Assembly (NCBI GenBank): GCA_031292215.1
Contig: JARLHO010000047.1
Coordinates: 1 to 49,115 of the forward strand
Direction: 5' to 3'
Source of the DNA: Syntrophobacteraceae bacterium
GTDB taxonomy: Bacteria; Desulfobacterota; Syntrophobacteria; Syntrophobacterales; Syntrophobacteraceae
Length of the DNA stretch: 49,115 nucleotides
A program made the translations under genes and the position numbers. This document shows positions 23,788 to 32,519 of this stretch, piece after piece. Below the pieces are notes generated by a model. The model was not told the origin of the DNA. It searched no databases and saw only the letters and a program-made list of their open reading frames with translations. Position 1 is the first letter of the stretch. Each line of letters starts with the position of its first letter.

Positions 23788-24753
23788 TCAGCCGGAAATC
23801 CCGGGTATCCCGGGGATGGACCGGGCTTTGCGCACGCCCCGAAGGATCGCCTGCTCGACGGCTATTACCGCAAGGGCGCCGACCAGGCTCACCTCCATGC
23901 CCGCAAGATTCCCGCAGCTAAGGGCAAAGAGGGTGTCCCCGTCATACTGGGTGTGGGCCGGGAAAACAGTTCTTGCCAGCCCGTCGTGGGCCATTTGAGC
24001 TACCTTGGTCAACTCGACCTTGCTAAACAGGGCGTTTGTCGCAATGGCCCCGACAACGGTGTTCTGGCTCGAAAATCCCGTCTGGAAGCCGGTCATGCTC
24101 CTTAGGGCGGGTAGGGTGTCGATCGGCTCACCTGCCTCCCCGCCCGATCTTGCCCCGGCGACAAGGGCCCCTGTCGCCGGATCGTATACCTCTCCGAAGG
24201 CGTTTACCACGATCAAGGCGCCAACCTGTAGTCCAGCGGCCCCGGTGACCAGGCTGCTTCCTATCCCTGCCTTCACGCATCGGTTAAAGCCGAAAAGCTT
24301 TGCCACCGTAGCACCGCTTCCAGCGCCCACCCCGCCTTCTTCAACCGCCTGAGACGTTGCCATCCGGCAGGCTTTCGCCCCGAGTTGGGCGCCCGGATAG
24401 TTTCCGCTCGTGTTGACGCCCAGGTCGAAAATAATAGCGCCGGACACGATGGGCACGACTCCGTGGCCGGTTGCAAACCCCTCTTTTCGCTCCCTTAAGT
24501 ACTCCCGAACGCCGTCCGCGCAGCTCAACCCGAAGGCAGATCCTCCTGAGAAGAAAAGAGCGTTGACCGTATCGACCAGGTTGACGGGGTTTAGCGTATC
24601 GGTGCCGTAGGTGCCGGGGGCGCCCCCCCGGATGTCTACGCCCGCGATTGCCCCCCCGCGCGGCAAAATCACGGTGCACCCGCTGGGGATGGACTCAAGC
24701 TTTGCATGGCCCACCCGTATTCCCTCTATGGCCGTGATCGTGTCGTTTTCCAT
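23788..24753 (-). CDS. P1 (DmpA/NylC-like) family peptidase
   Basis: This 321-residue protein belongs to the N-terminal-nucleophile P1 family (L-aminopeptidase/D-esterase, nylon-oligomer hydrolase). Family blocks include GIRVGHA, GGAPGTYGTD, FFSGGSAFGL, GAGSGATVAK and GAIATNALFSK, then DGDTLFAL. The likely self-cleavage point is Asn231-Thr232 in SSQNTVVGA, as in the NylC type. The natural substrate is not predictable. It is the third gene of an operon with the HD protein (one-base gap) and the small protein at 25543. Confidence 0.9.
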   Translation of the reverse strand: MENDTITAIEGIRVGHAKLESIPSGCTVILPRGGAIAGVDIRGGAPGTYGTDTLNPVNLVDTVNALFFSGGSAFGLSCADGVREYLRERKEGFATGHGVVPIVSGAIIFDLGVNTSGNYPGAQLGAKACRMATSQAVEEGGVGAGSGATVAKLFGFNRCVKAGIGSSLVTGAAGLQVGALIVVNAFGEVYDPATGALVAGARSGGEAGEPIDTLPALRSMTGFQTGFSSQNTVVGAIATNALFSKVELTKVAQMAHDGLARTVFPAHTQYDGDTLFALSCGNLAGMEVSLVGALAVIAVEQAILRGVRKARSIPGIPGISG

Positions 24754-24754
24754 C

Positions 24755-25507
24755 TCACTCCCTGAAATGTTCGATCAGATACCGGTAAATTTCCTTGCCA
24801 ATTTCCAGCCCCTCTTCGACGATCTCGGGGCCAAATTGCCTGCCGGTAGCGCTCCGGAAAGTCTCGATGACGCTCGCAGCGCCCGACATTCCCCATGGGA
24901 ATTTTTCGATCAATTCCAGGGGGCTTAAGCTCTGGTAATCCATCATGTGCCACAGCATGTGCGTGAATGTGTCTGCCCCCCAGCGGAATTTGTCCGCATC
25001 GTAGAGACAGTTGCTAACGAGTTGGGCCCACTGCCGTCCTGAGGAAGCCGAAGAGGCGAAGGCCTCATGATTTCTAATGGCCTCGCTGACACAGGTAATT
25101 TCCTCCGGGGTGAGCAAAAAACCTTCCAGGAGCCCCTTTGCTCTTTGTGCTCCAATCAGGGCGTGGTCTTTTTCTTCGCGGCAGATATCGTGCAAGACCC
25201 CGGAGTAGATCCCGATCACCATCAGCCGCTCGACGGCTGCAGGCGCCATGTGGTCTCCATCCGTTTCGATTTGGATAAGGGCCGCGCAGTCGATGCTTAC
25301 GCGACTGCTGTGGAAGACGCCGTGGCCAAGCGCTTCGTTGTATTCGGGCTCGACGATCCCGCGCAGCCGCACGATTCCCGGATGGTTATAGAAAAGCCTT
25401 CTTGCCACGGCCAGCGGCGCCTTAAACCGGGTGTAAAACGCGGGCAGCGGATGCTTTGAAGCTATCCGTTGCGCCTCCTGCTGCAGCTTCGAGGTAATTT
25501 CGTCCAT
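24755..25507 (-). CDS. HD-domain protein
   Basis: This 250-residue cytosolic protein has the metal-dependent phosphohydrolase pattern: GHGVFHSSRV, GVLHDICR (HD dyad), RNHEAF and DADKFRW. The substrate is unknown; nucleotides are usual in the family. It is one base from the P1 peptidase start and 35 bases after the small gene at 25543-25806, so the three are co-transcribed. Confidence 0.85.
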   Translation of the reverse strand: MDEITSKLQQEAQRIASKHPLPAFYTRFKAPLAVARRLFYNHPGIVRLRGIVEPEYNEALGHGVFHSSRVSIDCAALIQIETDGDHMAPAAVERLMVIGIYSGVLHDICREEKDHALIGAQRAKGLLEGFLLTPEEITCVSEAIRNHEAFASSASSGRQWAQLVSNCLYDADKFRWGADTFTHMLWHMMDYQSLSPLELIEKFPWGMSGAASVIETFRSATGRQFGPEIVEEGLEIGKEIYRYLIEHFRE

Positions 25508-25542
25508 TCCTGGCCCTTCTGTCCGATGTGCAGCCGTCCATG

Positions 25543-25806
25543 TTACATCAGGCGGAATTTTTCGGCAATAAGGCGTCTAAAGCGAGGGGCGTACAGGAGT
25601 TCGAACGTTTCCTCTTTTCCGGGGAAAAGGGCTGTCGCCTGTCGCCTGACCCCTTGCACGACCCGTTGGGCCTCCTCCGAAGAGAGGGGCGACTGGGCGA
25701 TAAAGGCCAGGGAAAAGTCGACAAGTCTTCTTAGGCGTCTGATCCGCCGGTCTTCCTCCTGGATCTCGGCTTCGCTATATTTTCGTGCAGGTTCGCTTTC
25801 GTCCAT
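25543..25806 (-). CDS. Small helical conserved-looking protein
   Basis: From the ATG at 25806 (GGAGG upstream) this encodes 87 residues, highly charged and probably all-helical: MDESEPARKYSEAEIQEEDRRIRRLRRLV then SLAFIAQSPLSSEEAQRVVQGVRRQATALFPGKEETFELLY. No motif or family is recognised. Good coding character, its ribosome site and tight linkage to the HD protein support a real gene. Confidence 0.7.
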   Translation of the reverse strand: MDESEPARKYSEAEIQEEDRRIRRLRRLVDFSLAFIAQSPLSSEEAQRVVQGVRRQATALFPGKEETFELLYAPRFRRLIAEKFRLM

Positions 25807-26027
25807 GGCTCTTGCCTCCTTTTCCGTGGAATACATTCGCATATTCAATAATAACCTGTAAATCCATGGTTCCCCATCTCGGGCCATGGGGCTTTCTCTA
25901 GAGCCGGATTTAAATTTTTATTGCCCCGGGCTTTGATAATGTTTAATAATCCAGTCTCAAATAAAGATTGCTGTTGATACCGTTAACTTTCACGCTCAAG
26001 CGCGTAACCATTTTTAAAGGGGGTTCC

Positions 26028-27239
26028 ATGGGACCGGTTCAGATTAAAGAGGACATTTACTGGGTTGGGGCGTTGGATTGGGACATTCGTGATTTCCACG
26101 GGTATTCCACTCCTAAGGGAACCACTTATAACGCCTACCTGGTGATGGATGAGAAGATAACGCTCTTTGACGGGGTAAAAAAGCATTTCAAAGACGACCT
26201 GCTAAAGCGCATAAGCAAGATAGTCGATCCCCGGCGTATCGACTACCTTGTGGTCAACCATGTCGAACCCGACCATTCGGGCTCCATTCCCGAACTCGTG
26301 GAGCTGCTCGGCCCGGAGAAAGTAATCTGTTCGCCCATGGGCAAAAAGACCCTGATCGACCATTATCAGCGCGAAGATTGGCCCTTCCATGTGGTTGAAA
26401 CCGGCCAGGAGCTTAAGCTTGGGAAAAGGACGGTCACCTTTTTTGAAACCCGCATGCTTCACTGGCCAGACAGTATGATGTCTTACTTAAACGAAGACAG
26501 GATCCTTATTTCCAGCGACGCTTTCGGTGAGCATTGGGCCACCAGCCAGAGGTTTGACGACGAGGTCGATTCGGCCGAGCTCTTCTATCACGCGTCCAAG
26601 TACTACGCCAACATCCTGCTTCTCTATTCTCCCCTGGTGCAGAAACTGATGGCCAAGTTCGCCGAGCTTGGAATCTCTCCGGCCATGATAGCTCCCGACC
26701 ACGGGGTTATCTGGAGAAAGGACCTGGGGGGGATACTTTCGGCCTATGGAAAGTGGAGCAGGCAGGAGTCCAGCAGAAAAGCTCTCGTAATATATGACAC
26801 GATGTGGGAGGCGACCGCCAGGATGGCCGAGGCAATCGGCGAAGGGCTAAAGGAGGAGGGCGTAGATTTTAGGCTCCTAAACCTTAAGTACATTCATCGA
26901 AGCGATGTCATGACCGATGTGCTCGATTCCCGGGCCATTGTCATGGGTTCGCCGACGCTCAACAACGGCATGATGCCTGCTGTGGCCGATATGCTGACCT
27001 ACATGAAGGGTCTAAAACCCCACGGCAAGGTCGGCGCGGCCTTCGGTTCCTACGGCTGGAGCGGCGAAGCCGTAAAGCTCATCTCCGAATGGATGCGCGA
27101 GATGAATATCGGCATGGTGGGGGACGGCCTGAGAGTCAAATACACCCCCACAAAGCAGGATCTCGATAAATGCGTCGAACTCGGCCGCCAGGTGGCCCGC
27201 GCGGCCCTTGCGCTGGAAGCAGGCAAAGCCCCCGCGTGA
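26028..27239 (+). CDS. fprA: FprA-type flavodiiron protein
   Basis: Flavodiiron proteins reduce O2 to water and/or NO to N2O. The 403 residues include an MBL-like diiron domain (HVEPDHSGS, ETRMLHWPDSM, SSDAFGEH, APDHGVIWR) and a C-terminal flavodoxin (IYDTMWEATARMAEAIGEG, GSPTLNNGMMP, FGSYGWSGEA). The start at 26028 lies behind AAAGGGGG. There is no rubredoxin fused, so an outside donor is needed; the rubrerythrin and other redox proteins lie upstream. It is followed by a strong hairpin. Confidence 0.96.
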   Translation: MGPVQIKEDIYWVGALDWDIRDFHGYSTPKGTTYNAYLVMDEKITLFDGVKKHFKDDLLKRISKIVDPRRIDYLVVNHVEPDHSGSIPELVELLGPEKVICSPMGKKTLIDHYQREDWPFHVVETGQELKLGKRTVTFFETRMLHWPDSMMSYLNEDRILISSDAFGEHWATSQRFDDEVDSAELFYHASKYYANILLLYSPLVQKLMAKFAELGISPAMIAPDHGVIWRKDLGGILSAYGKWSRQESSRKALVIYDTMWEATARMAEAIGEGLKEEGVDFRLLNLKYIHRSDVMTDVLDSRAIVMGSPTLNNGMMPAVADMLTYMKGLKPHGKVGAAFGSYGWSGEAVKLISEWMREMNIGMVGDGLRVKYTPTKQDLDKCVELGRQVARAALALEAGKAPA

Positions 27240-27272
27240 TGCGGCCCAGGAGATGAGAAAAAGCAGGATCTG

Positions 27273-27315
27273 CCCGGGAAATGCGTGCCGAATCTCTGGC
27301 GCGCATTTTCCCGGG
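27273..27315 (+). terminator. Hairpin downstream of fprA
   Basis: CCCGGGAAATGCGTGCC (27273-27289) pairs with 27298-27315 over about 17 bp with one bulge, around an 8-base loop. No T run follows, so it may be a factor-aided terminator or an RNA-stabilising end. Confidence 0.55.
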
Positions 27316-27429
27316 GGAGTTATCCCTGCCTTAAAGGAGGCGGCTATTCCTACCGTCAAATCGACTATCTCGTAGACCTTTCCATGTGCCGACCCGCTCG
27401 CCGCATTCCGCCCTCTCCTCCCCGAAACT

Positions 27430-27794
27430 ATGAAGCTCTGCGTCAAACCTACGCTCCGCGTCTTTGGAAGGCGAGCCGACGAAGTTCACATCCTCCTCGA
27501 TCAGTTTTTCCCTAAATACCGCATCTCGCACCGGCGGCTTTTGCATCACCGCCTGTGGGATTCGCCCTGGCCGTCAAAAAGTTTGGCGAAAAGGCGTTGG
27601 GACCAGCTGAACGTCGTATCGTCGATGATCTTGGTCGTGTCCCGGGCACATGGCTCGCTCATGATCCCTATGTCATATATCTCGATCCCGGCGACGACGG
27701 GAAGCAAGAGGAAAATTTGATCCTTGAGCGACAGCCGCCGCCCCGCCCGGCCGCGGCGCCAGGGGGCGCGGACGGATGTGCAGCCCAATCATGA
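27430..27794 (+). pseudogene. Frameshifted small gene of unknown family
   Basis: One frame gives MKLCVKPTLRVFGRRADEVHILLDQFFPKYRISHRRLLHHR. After about 27553 the protein-like reading moves to the next frame: VGFALAVKKFGEKALGPAERRIVDDLGRVPGTW...AHDPYVIYLD. The HRRLLHH...FG...HI/RRIVxDLGxVP order vaguely recalls DUF6915-type proteins, but I am not sure. The rest of 27316-28213 has no intact gene. Confidence 0.35.
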
Positions 27795-28083
27795 TGAATC
27801 GGGGAAAGTCGGCAAGTTGGTATCACCCCGTACTCTTTATTCAAAAGGTGGATTTTTTTTCTTTCAATATTTCGTAGCTTCCTGCCGAAATGATAGGAAA
27901 CCGGGGGATATTTCGCGGGGGGCTTCCGTCCTTTACCAATGCTCGACGTGTTTAGAAATGATGACGGCATTCCAAACCCTTCTGTGCCTGGAGCACCAGG
28001 GGAGTGGAGGCTATTGATCACGGAATTCTGCATCGGGGCGCTTGTCTGGCAACTTGTCTCAGAATTTACCGAGAGGAGATTCA

Positions 28084-28160
28084 TGGCTCAAAACACCGGA
28101 ATACTCCTGGCGACCGGCACGAAGGAATTCTTGCCCTGAAAGCAAAAAAACGGTTCGTGG
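28084..28160 (+). pseudogene. cheV/cheW-like gene remnant
   Basis: GAGAGGAG precedes MAQNTGILLATGTKEFLP and TGA. CheV proteins of related bacteria begin MAQNTGILLESGTNELEIVEF. One base of frame change continues as ALKAKKRF before another stop. It looks like the first ~25 codons of a lost cheV, cut off just before the kinase at 28214. Confidence 0.45.
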
Positions 28161-28213
28161 CAGGCTAAAGAGCGCGAAGACAGCGGGATCGACGCGCGTC
28201 GAAAGGATCTAAA

Positions 28214-31144
28214 ATGCAACGAATGAAGCTTTCAACAAGAATCGTGTCCCTGGTGATAGGCGGACTCATCTGCATAGACTTGATCCTGGTTTGCGTTTAT
28301 TTCCGGATCGAAGCTTCATTGTACAACCAGGAGAAAATGTTCCTAAAGGGCGCCACCGAGGTGGCGTTCAGTTTGGTGGCGGAATATGAGGGGCGAGCAA
28401 AATCAGGAGAACTTACAGCCGAAGATGCCCGAAAAAGGGCGGCGTCCAGAATCGAAGGTCTCCGGTACAATGGCCAGGAGTATTTCTGGATAAATGACCT
28501 TAGCCCCAGGATGGTTATGCACCCGTTTAAACCCGAGTTGGACGGAAAAGATCTAAGCGGCTTCAAGGACCCGAACGGGAAGGCATTATTTGTTGAGATG
28601 GCCAGGGCATGCAAGGGCAAGGGCGAAGGTTTTGTGGATTATATGTGGCCCAAACCGGGTGAAAGCCAACCCGTGCCCAAACTCTCCTATGTGAAAGTGT
28701 TTGAGCCATGGGGTTGGGTCATCGGTTCCGGGGTCTACCTGGATGATTTCGCCAAAGAGCTCAACGCGATAAGATGTCTATTTTTAGGCGCTATCTCTTT
28801 CATCGTCGTCATCGGGTCGCTGCTGTGCTGGAAGATAGCAGGCTCCCTAAAGCCGATAGCACGCTTGACCTCTGCCGCACAGCGGCTCGGCGGAGGCGAC
28901 CTGACCACGCGTACCGGCCTGCCGCACGCACAGGAGGATCTTGGACAACTGGCAAAATCATTCGATGATATGGCCTCACTGCTGGAAAAGAGAAGTATCG
29001 AGCAAAGATTGGCCGAAGAGAAACTTTTTGCGGCCTATGACGGATTGGAGGTCGTGATATCCGAGCGAACCGCCGAGCTTGAGGCCGCTAACAAATACCT
29101 GGAAGATATCTTTGAAAATTCTCCCGATGTCATCGCCATAGTGGACGAACACGCTAAATTCATAAAATGTAATACGAAGACAGCCGAAGGATTGGGGTAC
29201 TCCCTTGAAGAACTCAAAGGCAAATCGGCCTTCGAGTTGTATCCGGACAAAAAACGCCTCGACGAAATGCTCACCGATTTGCGGCGTGACGGTTGCGTCA
29301 GGAATTTCGTTATGGATATGGCAAAAAAGCATGGAGAGGTTGTCGCTTTCGAGATTTCCATTTCTCTGCTCAAAGACAGCGCAGGCAAAGTTGTCGGCAG
29401 CATTTCAGTAGCCAGGGACTTAAGTGCTCTCAAAAAGGCCTATGAAGAACTCCATGGGGAGGTCGAACTGCGCAGAGCGATGGAAAAATCCCTTTGGGAA
29501 GCCGAAGCCGTTTCCCACGCGAATCAAGAAAAATACCGAAGCCTCTACCAGGAGTTTCAAGCTCTCCTGGACGCCATCCCCGATGTGCTGGTGCTCCTGA
29601 CGTCCGATTTCAGGGCGGTCTGGGCAAATCGAGCTTATGCCGCCAGGGCCGGAAAGGAGAAGGAACCATTATCTCTTGTCGGGCAGTTCTGCTACGCGGC
29701 ATTGCACGGCCGGGAGGAACCGTGTGAAGGTTGCCCGGCGCCAAATGCTTTCAACCTCGGGCAACCGTGGACTTCTGTTATCTCAACGGCAAGGGGAGAG
29801 TTATTCGAGGTGAGATCGGTGCCCGTAAAGGACGAGACCGGGACGGTATTAAAATTGATAAATGTGACAAGGGACATCACCGAGACCCGAAAAGCCGAGC
29901 AGGAACTGCGGAACGCTCATGCTGAATTGGCGCAGGTGTTTGCTTCCATACCATCTATTCTGATTGGTTTGACGGCTGAGGGCAAAATAATGAGATGGAA
30001 CAACGCAGCCGAAAAGACCTTCGGCATTGGAAGCAGCTCCGCTATGGGCAAGACTGTCCATCAATGCGGGATCGAGTGGGACTGGGTGAAAGTCTCCGAT
30101 GCTATCTCCTGCTGCCGGACCGGTACGGATACCGCCAAGCTCCACAATTGCCGTTTCCTGCGAAACGACGGCAAGGAGGGCTTCCTGGAAATTACGTTCA
30201 GTCCGCTAAACGGCGCCGGAGGCGATCCTTCCGGCGTCCTTCTTTTAGGCGCCGATGTTACGGAGCGAAGGATTCTCGAGAGTCAACTGGTCCAGGCGCA
30301 AAAGCTTGAATCCATCGGTCAGCTTGCAGCCGGAATTGCCCATGAGATTAACACCCCGGCGCAGTACGTGGCCGATAACGCCCGGTTCCTCCAGGAGGCT
30401 TGCATCGATCTGGAACGTATCTTTGGTCTTCATGATCAACTCCTTGATCGTGCAAGGTCTGAAAACTCGGCCCACGACCTGGTCGGAAAAATTGATGAGG
30501 TCTCAGCAGAAATCGATTTGAAATACTTAAGAGAAGAAGCCCCAAAGGCTGTCCTCCAGTCCATCGATGGAATAGGGCGCATAAGCAGGATCGTTCGCGC
30601 GATGAAGGAGTTCTCTCACCCCGGCACGGATTCCAAAACCAATATTGACCTGAACAAGGCAATCGAGAGCACCATCACCGTTGCGAGAAACGAATGGAAA
30701 TATGTGGCTGAAATGGTGACTGACCTGGACCCCAACCTGCCGTCGGTTCCCTGTCTTCCCGCAGAAATCAACCAGGTGATTTTGAACATGATAATTAATG
30801 CCAGCCATGCGATAGCAGACGTTCTGAAGAAAAACGGATCGGAGAAGAAAGGGACCATCACGATAACTACCCGGACCGGGAACAATTCGGTCGAGATCGG
30901 CATCCGAGATACCGGGACGGGGATTCCTGAAAATTTGAGACCGAAGGTTTTCGATCCTTTTTTTACGACCAAGGAGGTCGGAAAAGGGACCGGCCAGGGT
31001 CTGGCCATATCCCGTTCGGTTGTCGTGGACAAACACGGCGGAACGATAACGTTTGATTCGGAGGTGGGCAGGGGTACTGTTTTTTTTGTAAGGCTACCGC
31101 TCGAAGGTGAGGGATTGGGCGCCGGGACCCTCGGTGGAAATTAG
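28214..31144 (+). CDS. Membrane sCache-HAMP-PAS3 histidine kinase
   Basis: This 976-residue sensor has TM1 at about 10-30, an extracytoplasmic single-Cache domain (EYFWINDLSPRMVMHPFKPELDGKDLSGFKDPNG; MWPKPGE; EPWGWVIGSGVYLDDF), TM2 at about 187-210 and HAMP. It then has three PAS domains (about 300-420, 450-565, 575-690), the second containing CEGCPAPNAF. The kinase has AAGIAHEINTPAQYVADN (His about 709), NMIINASHAI, DTGTGI, FDPFFTTK and GTGQGLAIS. Such Cache domains bind small organic acids or similar ligands. The Cache domain is closely similar to that of the cyclase at 32520. Confidence 0.93.
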   Translation: MQRMKLSTRIVSLVIGGLICIDLILVCVYFRIEASLYNQEKMFLKGATEVAFSLVAEYEGRAKSGELTAEDARKRAASRIEGLRYNGQEYFWINDLSPRMVMHPFKPELDGKDLSGFKDPNGKALFVEMARACKGKGEGFVDYMWPKPGESQPVPKLSYVKVFEPWGWVIGSGVYLDDFAKELNAIRCLFLGAISFIVVIGSLLCWKIAGSLKPIARLTSAAQRLGGGDLTTRTGLPHAQEDLGQLAKSFDDMASLLEKRSIEQRLAEEKLFAAYDGLEVVISERTAELEAANKYLEDIFENSPDVIAIVDEHAKFIKCNTKTAEGLGYSLEELKGKSAFELYPDKKRLDEMLTDLRRDGCVRNFVMDMAKKHGEVVAFEISISLLKDSAGKVVGSISVARDLSALKKAYEELHGEVELRRAMEKSLWEAEAVSHANQEKYRSLYQEFQALLDAIPDVLVLLTSDFRAVWANRAYAARAGKEKEPLSLVGQFCYAALHGREEPCEGCPAPNAFNLGQPWTSVISTARGELFEVRSVPVKDETGTVLKLINVTRDITETRKAEQELRNAHAELAQVFASIPSILIGLTAEGKIMRWNNAAEKTFGIGSSSAMGKTVHQCGIEWDWVKVSDAISCCRTGTDTAKLHNCRFLRNDGKEGFLEITFSPLNGAGGDPSGVLLLGADVTERRILESQLVQAQKLESIGQLAAGIAHEINTPAQYVADNARFLQEACIDLERIFGLHDQLLDRARSENSAHDLVGKIDEVSAEIDLKYLREEAPKAVLQSIDGIGRISRIVRAMKEFSHPGTDSKTNIDLNKAIESTITVARNEWKYVAEMVTDLDPNLPSVPCLPAEINQVILNMIINASHAIADVLKKNGSEKKGTITITTRTGNNSVEIGIRDTGTGIPENLRPKVFDPFFTTKEVGKGTGQGLAISRSVVVDKHGGTITFDSEVGRGTVFFVRLPLEGEGLGAGTLGGN

Positions 31145-31270
31145 CGCCGGAAAAAAGAAAAATAGGTCGAAAAGAATTGTAAATTCCGGTAGACCGGCGC
31201 CGTGGCGACTGTGTTCTCACAACGTGCTGGTTTGATTGGGTTAAGCGACCAACTCCCAAGAGGCGGCATA

Positions 31271-32446
31271 ATGAAGAAAATCCTTTTTGTCGATGATGAA
31301 ATCAACCTGCTTGACGGGCTTAAGAGAATGCTGCGCGGCATGCGCAACGAATGGCAAATGGCGTTCGCCCCGGGCGCGCGCGAAGCGCTCGAAATCCTGG
31401 GCAACGATTCATTCGACGTGATAGTGACAGACATGCGGATGCCGGGCATGGATGGATGCCGGTTACTAAATGAGGTCAAAGAAAGATTTCCCAACATTGT
31501 GCGAATCATTCTCTCAGGGCATTCGGATAAAGAGGAAGTCCTGAAATCGATAGGTCCTGTACACCAGTACCTTTCCAAACCGTGCGATGCGCAAGTTTTG
31601 AAGTCTACAATAGCTCGTGCCTGTACGATGCAAGATCTCCTCGAAAACGATTCGCTTATAAAAATCGTCTCCAGGATAGAATCCTTGCCGAGCTTGCCCG
31701 CACTCTATGCCGAGGTAATCGAGGCGGTGAACTCCCCGGACGGCTCACTTGCCAGAGTAGGAGAAATCATATCGCAAGACCTCGGAATGGCCGCGAAAAT
31801 CCTTCAGCTTGTAAATTCCTCCTTTTTCGGGCTTCCGACACATGTTTCCAGCCCTGCCAGGGCCGTTGCCATGCTGGGCATCGAGACGGTCAAGGCCCTG
31901 GTGCTGGGTGTAAAGATCTTTTCGCAGTTTTCCATGCCCGATTTACAGGGCTACTCCATCGCAAGTCTCTGGAATCATAGTGTTGCAACGAGTTGTCTTG
32001 CTAAAAACATAGCGGAAAAGCTCAAACTGAAACAAACTGAGATTAACAACTCCTTCCTGGCAGGGCTGCTCCATGATACAGGCAAACTGATCCTTTTAGA
32101 TAGGCTGCCCACGGCATGCGAAGAGATAGTTGAGGTTGTGATCTCTTCAGGTTGCCCCCTGTTTGAGGCTGAGCAAAAAGTCCTGGGAGCTACTCATGCT
32201 CAGGTCGGGGCGTATTTGCTCGGAATATGGGGCTTCCCCCGGTCGATCGTAAATGGGATTGCCTTCCACCATTGTCCCGGCAAATGTTCCGATGAGGGTG
32301 TGAGCATTTTAACCGTCGTGCATCTCGCAAACGGATTCGAGCACAAGAATAGTCCTGACACCGCAAATAAGGCTTTGAATTTCGACCTCGATTATCTGTC
32401 AAAATTGGGGATCGGCGATCGATTGGATACGCTCCGGATACCTTGA
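31271..32446 (+). CDS. Response regulator with HDOD output domain
   Basis: This 391-residue protein starts at 31271 after AAGAGGCGG. The receiver (1-120) has FVDDE, VTDMRMPGMDG and LSKPCD. The HDOD domain (about 130-330) keeps LLHDTGKLILL and AFHHCP, so the HD metal site may be intact. HDOD proteins regulate motility, c-di-GMP or growth-phase behaviour in many bacteria. Its place between a Cache kinase and a Cache-GGDEF cyclase suggests it is the kinase's partner. Confidence 0.92.
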   Translation: MKKILFVDDEINLLDGLKRMLRGMRNEWQMAFAPGAREALEILGNDSFDVIVTDMRMPGMDGCRLLNEVKERFPNIVRIILSGHSDKEEVLKSIGPVHQYLSKPCDAQVLKSTIARACTMQDLLENDSLIKIVSRIESLPSLPALYAEVIEAVNSPDGSLARVGEIISQDLGMAAKILQLVNSSFFGLPTHVSSPARAVAMLGIETVKALVLGVKIFSQFSMPDLQGYSIASLWNHSVATSCLAKNIAEKLKLKQTEINNSFLAGLLHDTGKLILLDRLPTACEEIVEVVISSGCPLFEAEQKVLGATHAQVGAYLLGIWGFPRSIVNGIAFHHCPGKCSDEGVSILTVVHLANGFEHKNSPDTANKALNFDLDYLSKLGIGDRLDTLRIP

Positions 32447-32519
32447 AATATCATACGACAAAAGCAAAAGAGCCTTGGAATCGCTTTGTGCGGTCGTGCG
32501 ATTATGACGTGAGGGGACA

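Noticed and set aside
28084-28160. TGA after MAQNTGILLATGTKEFLP as a selenocysteine codon
   Set aside because: CheV has no redox cysteine there, and the sequence after the stop does not continue the family in that frame.
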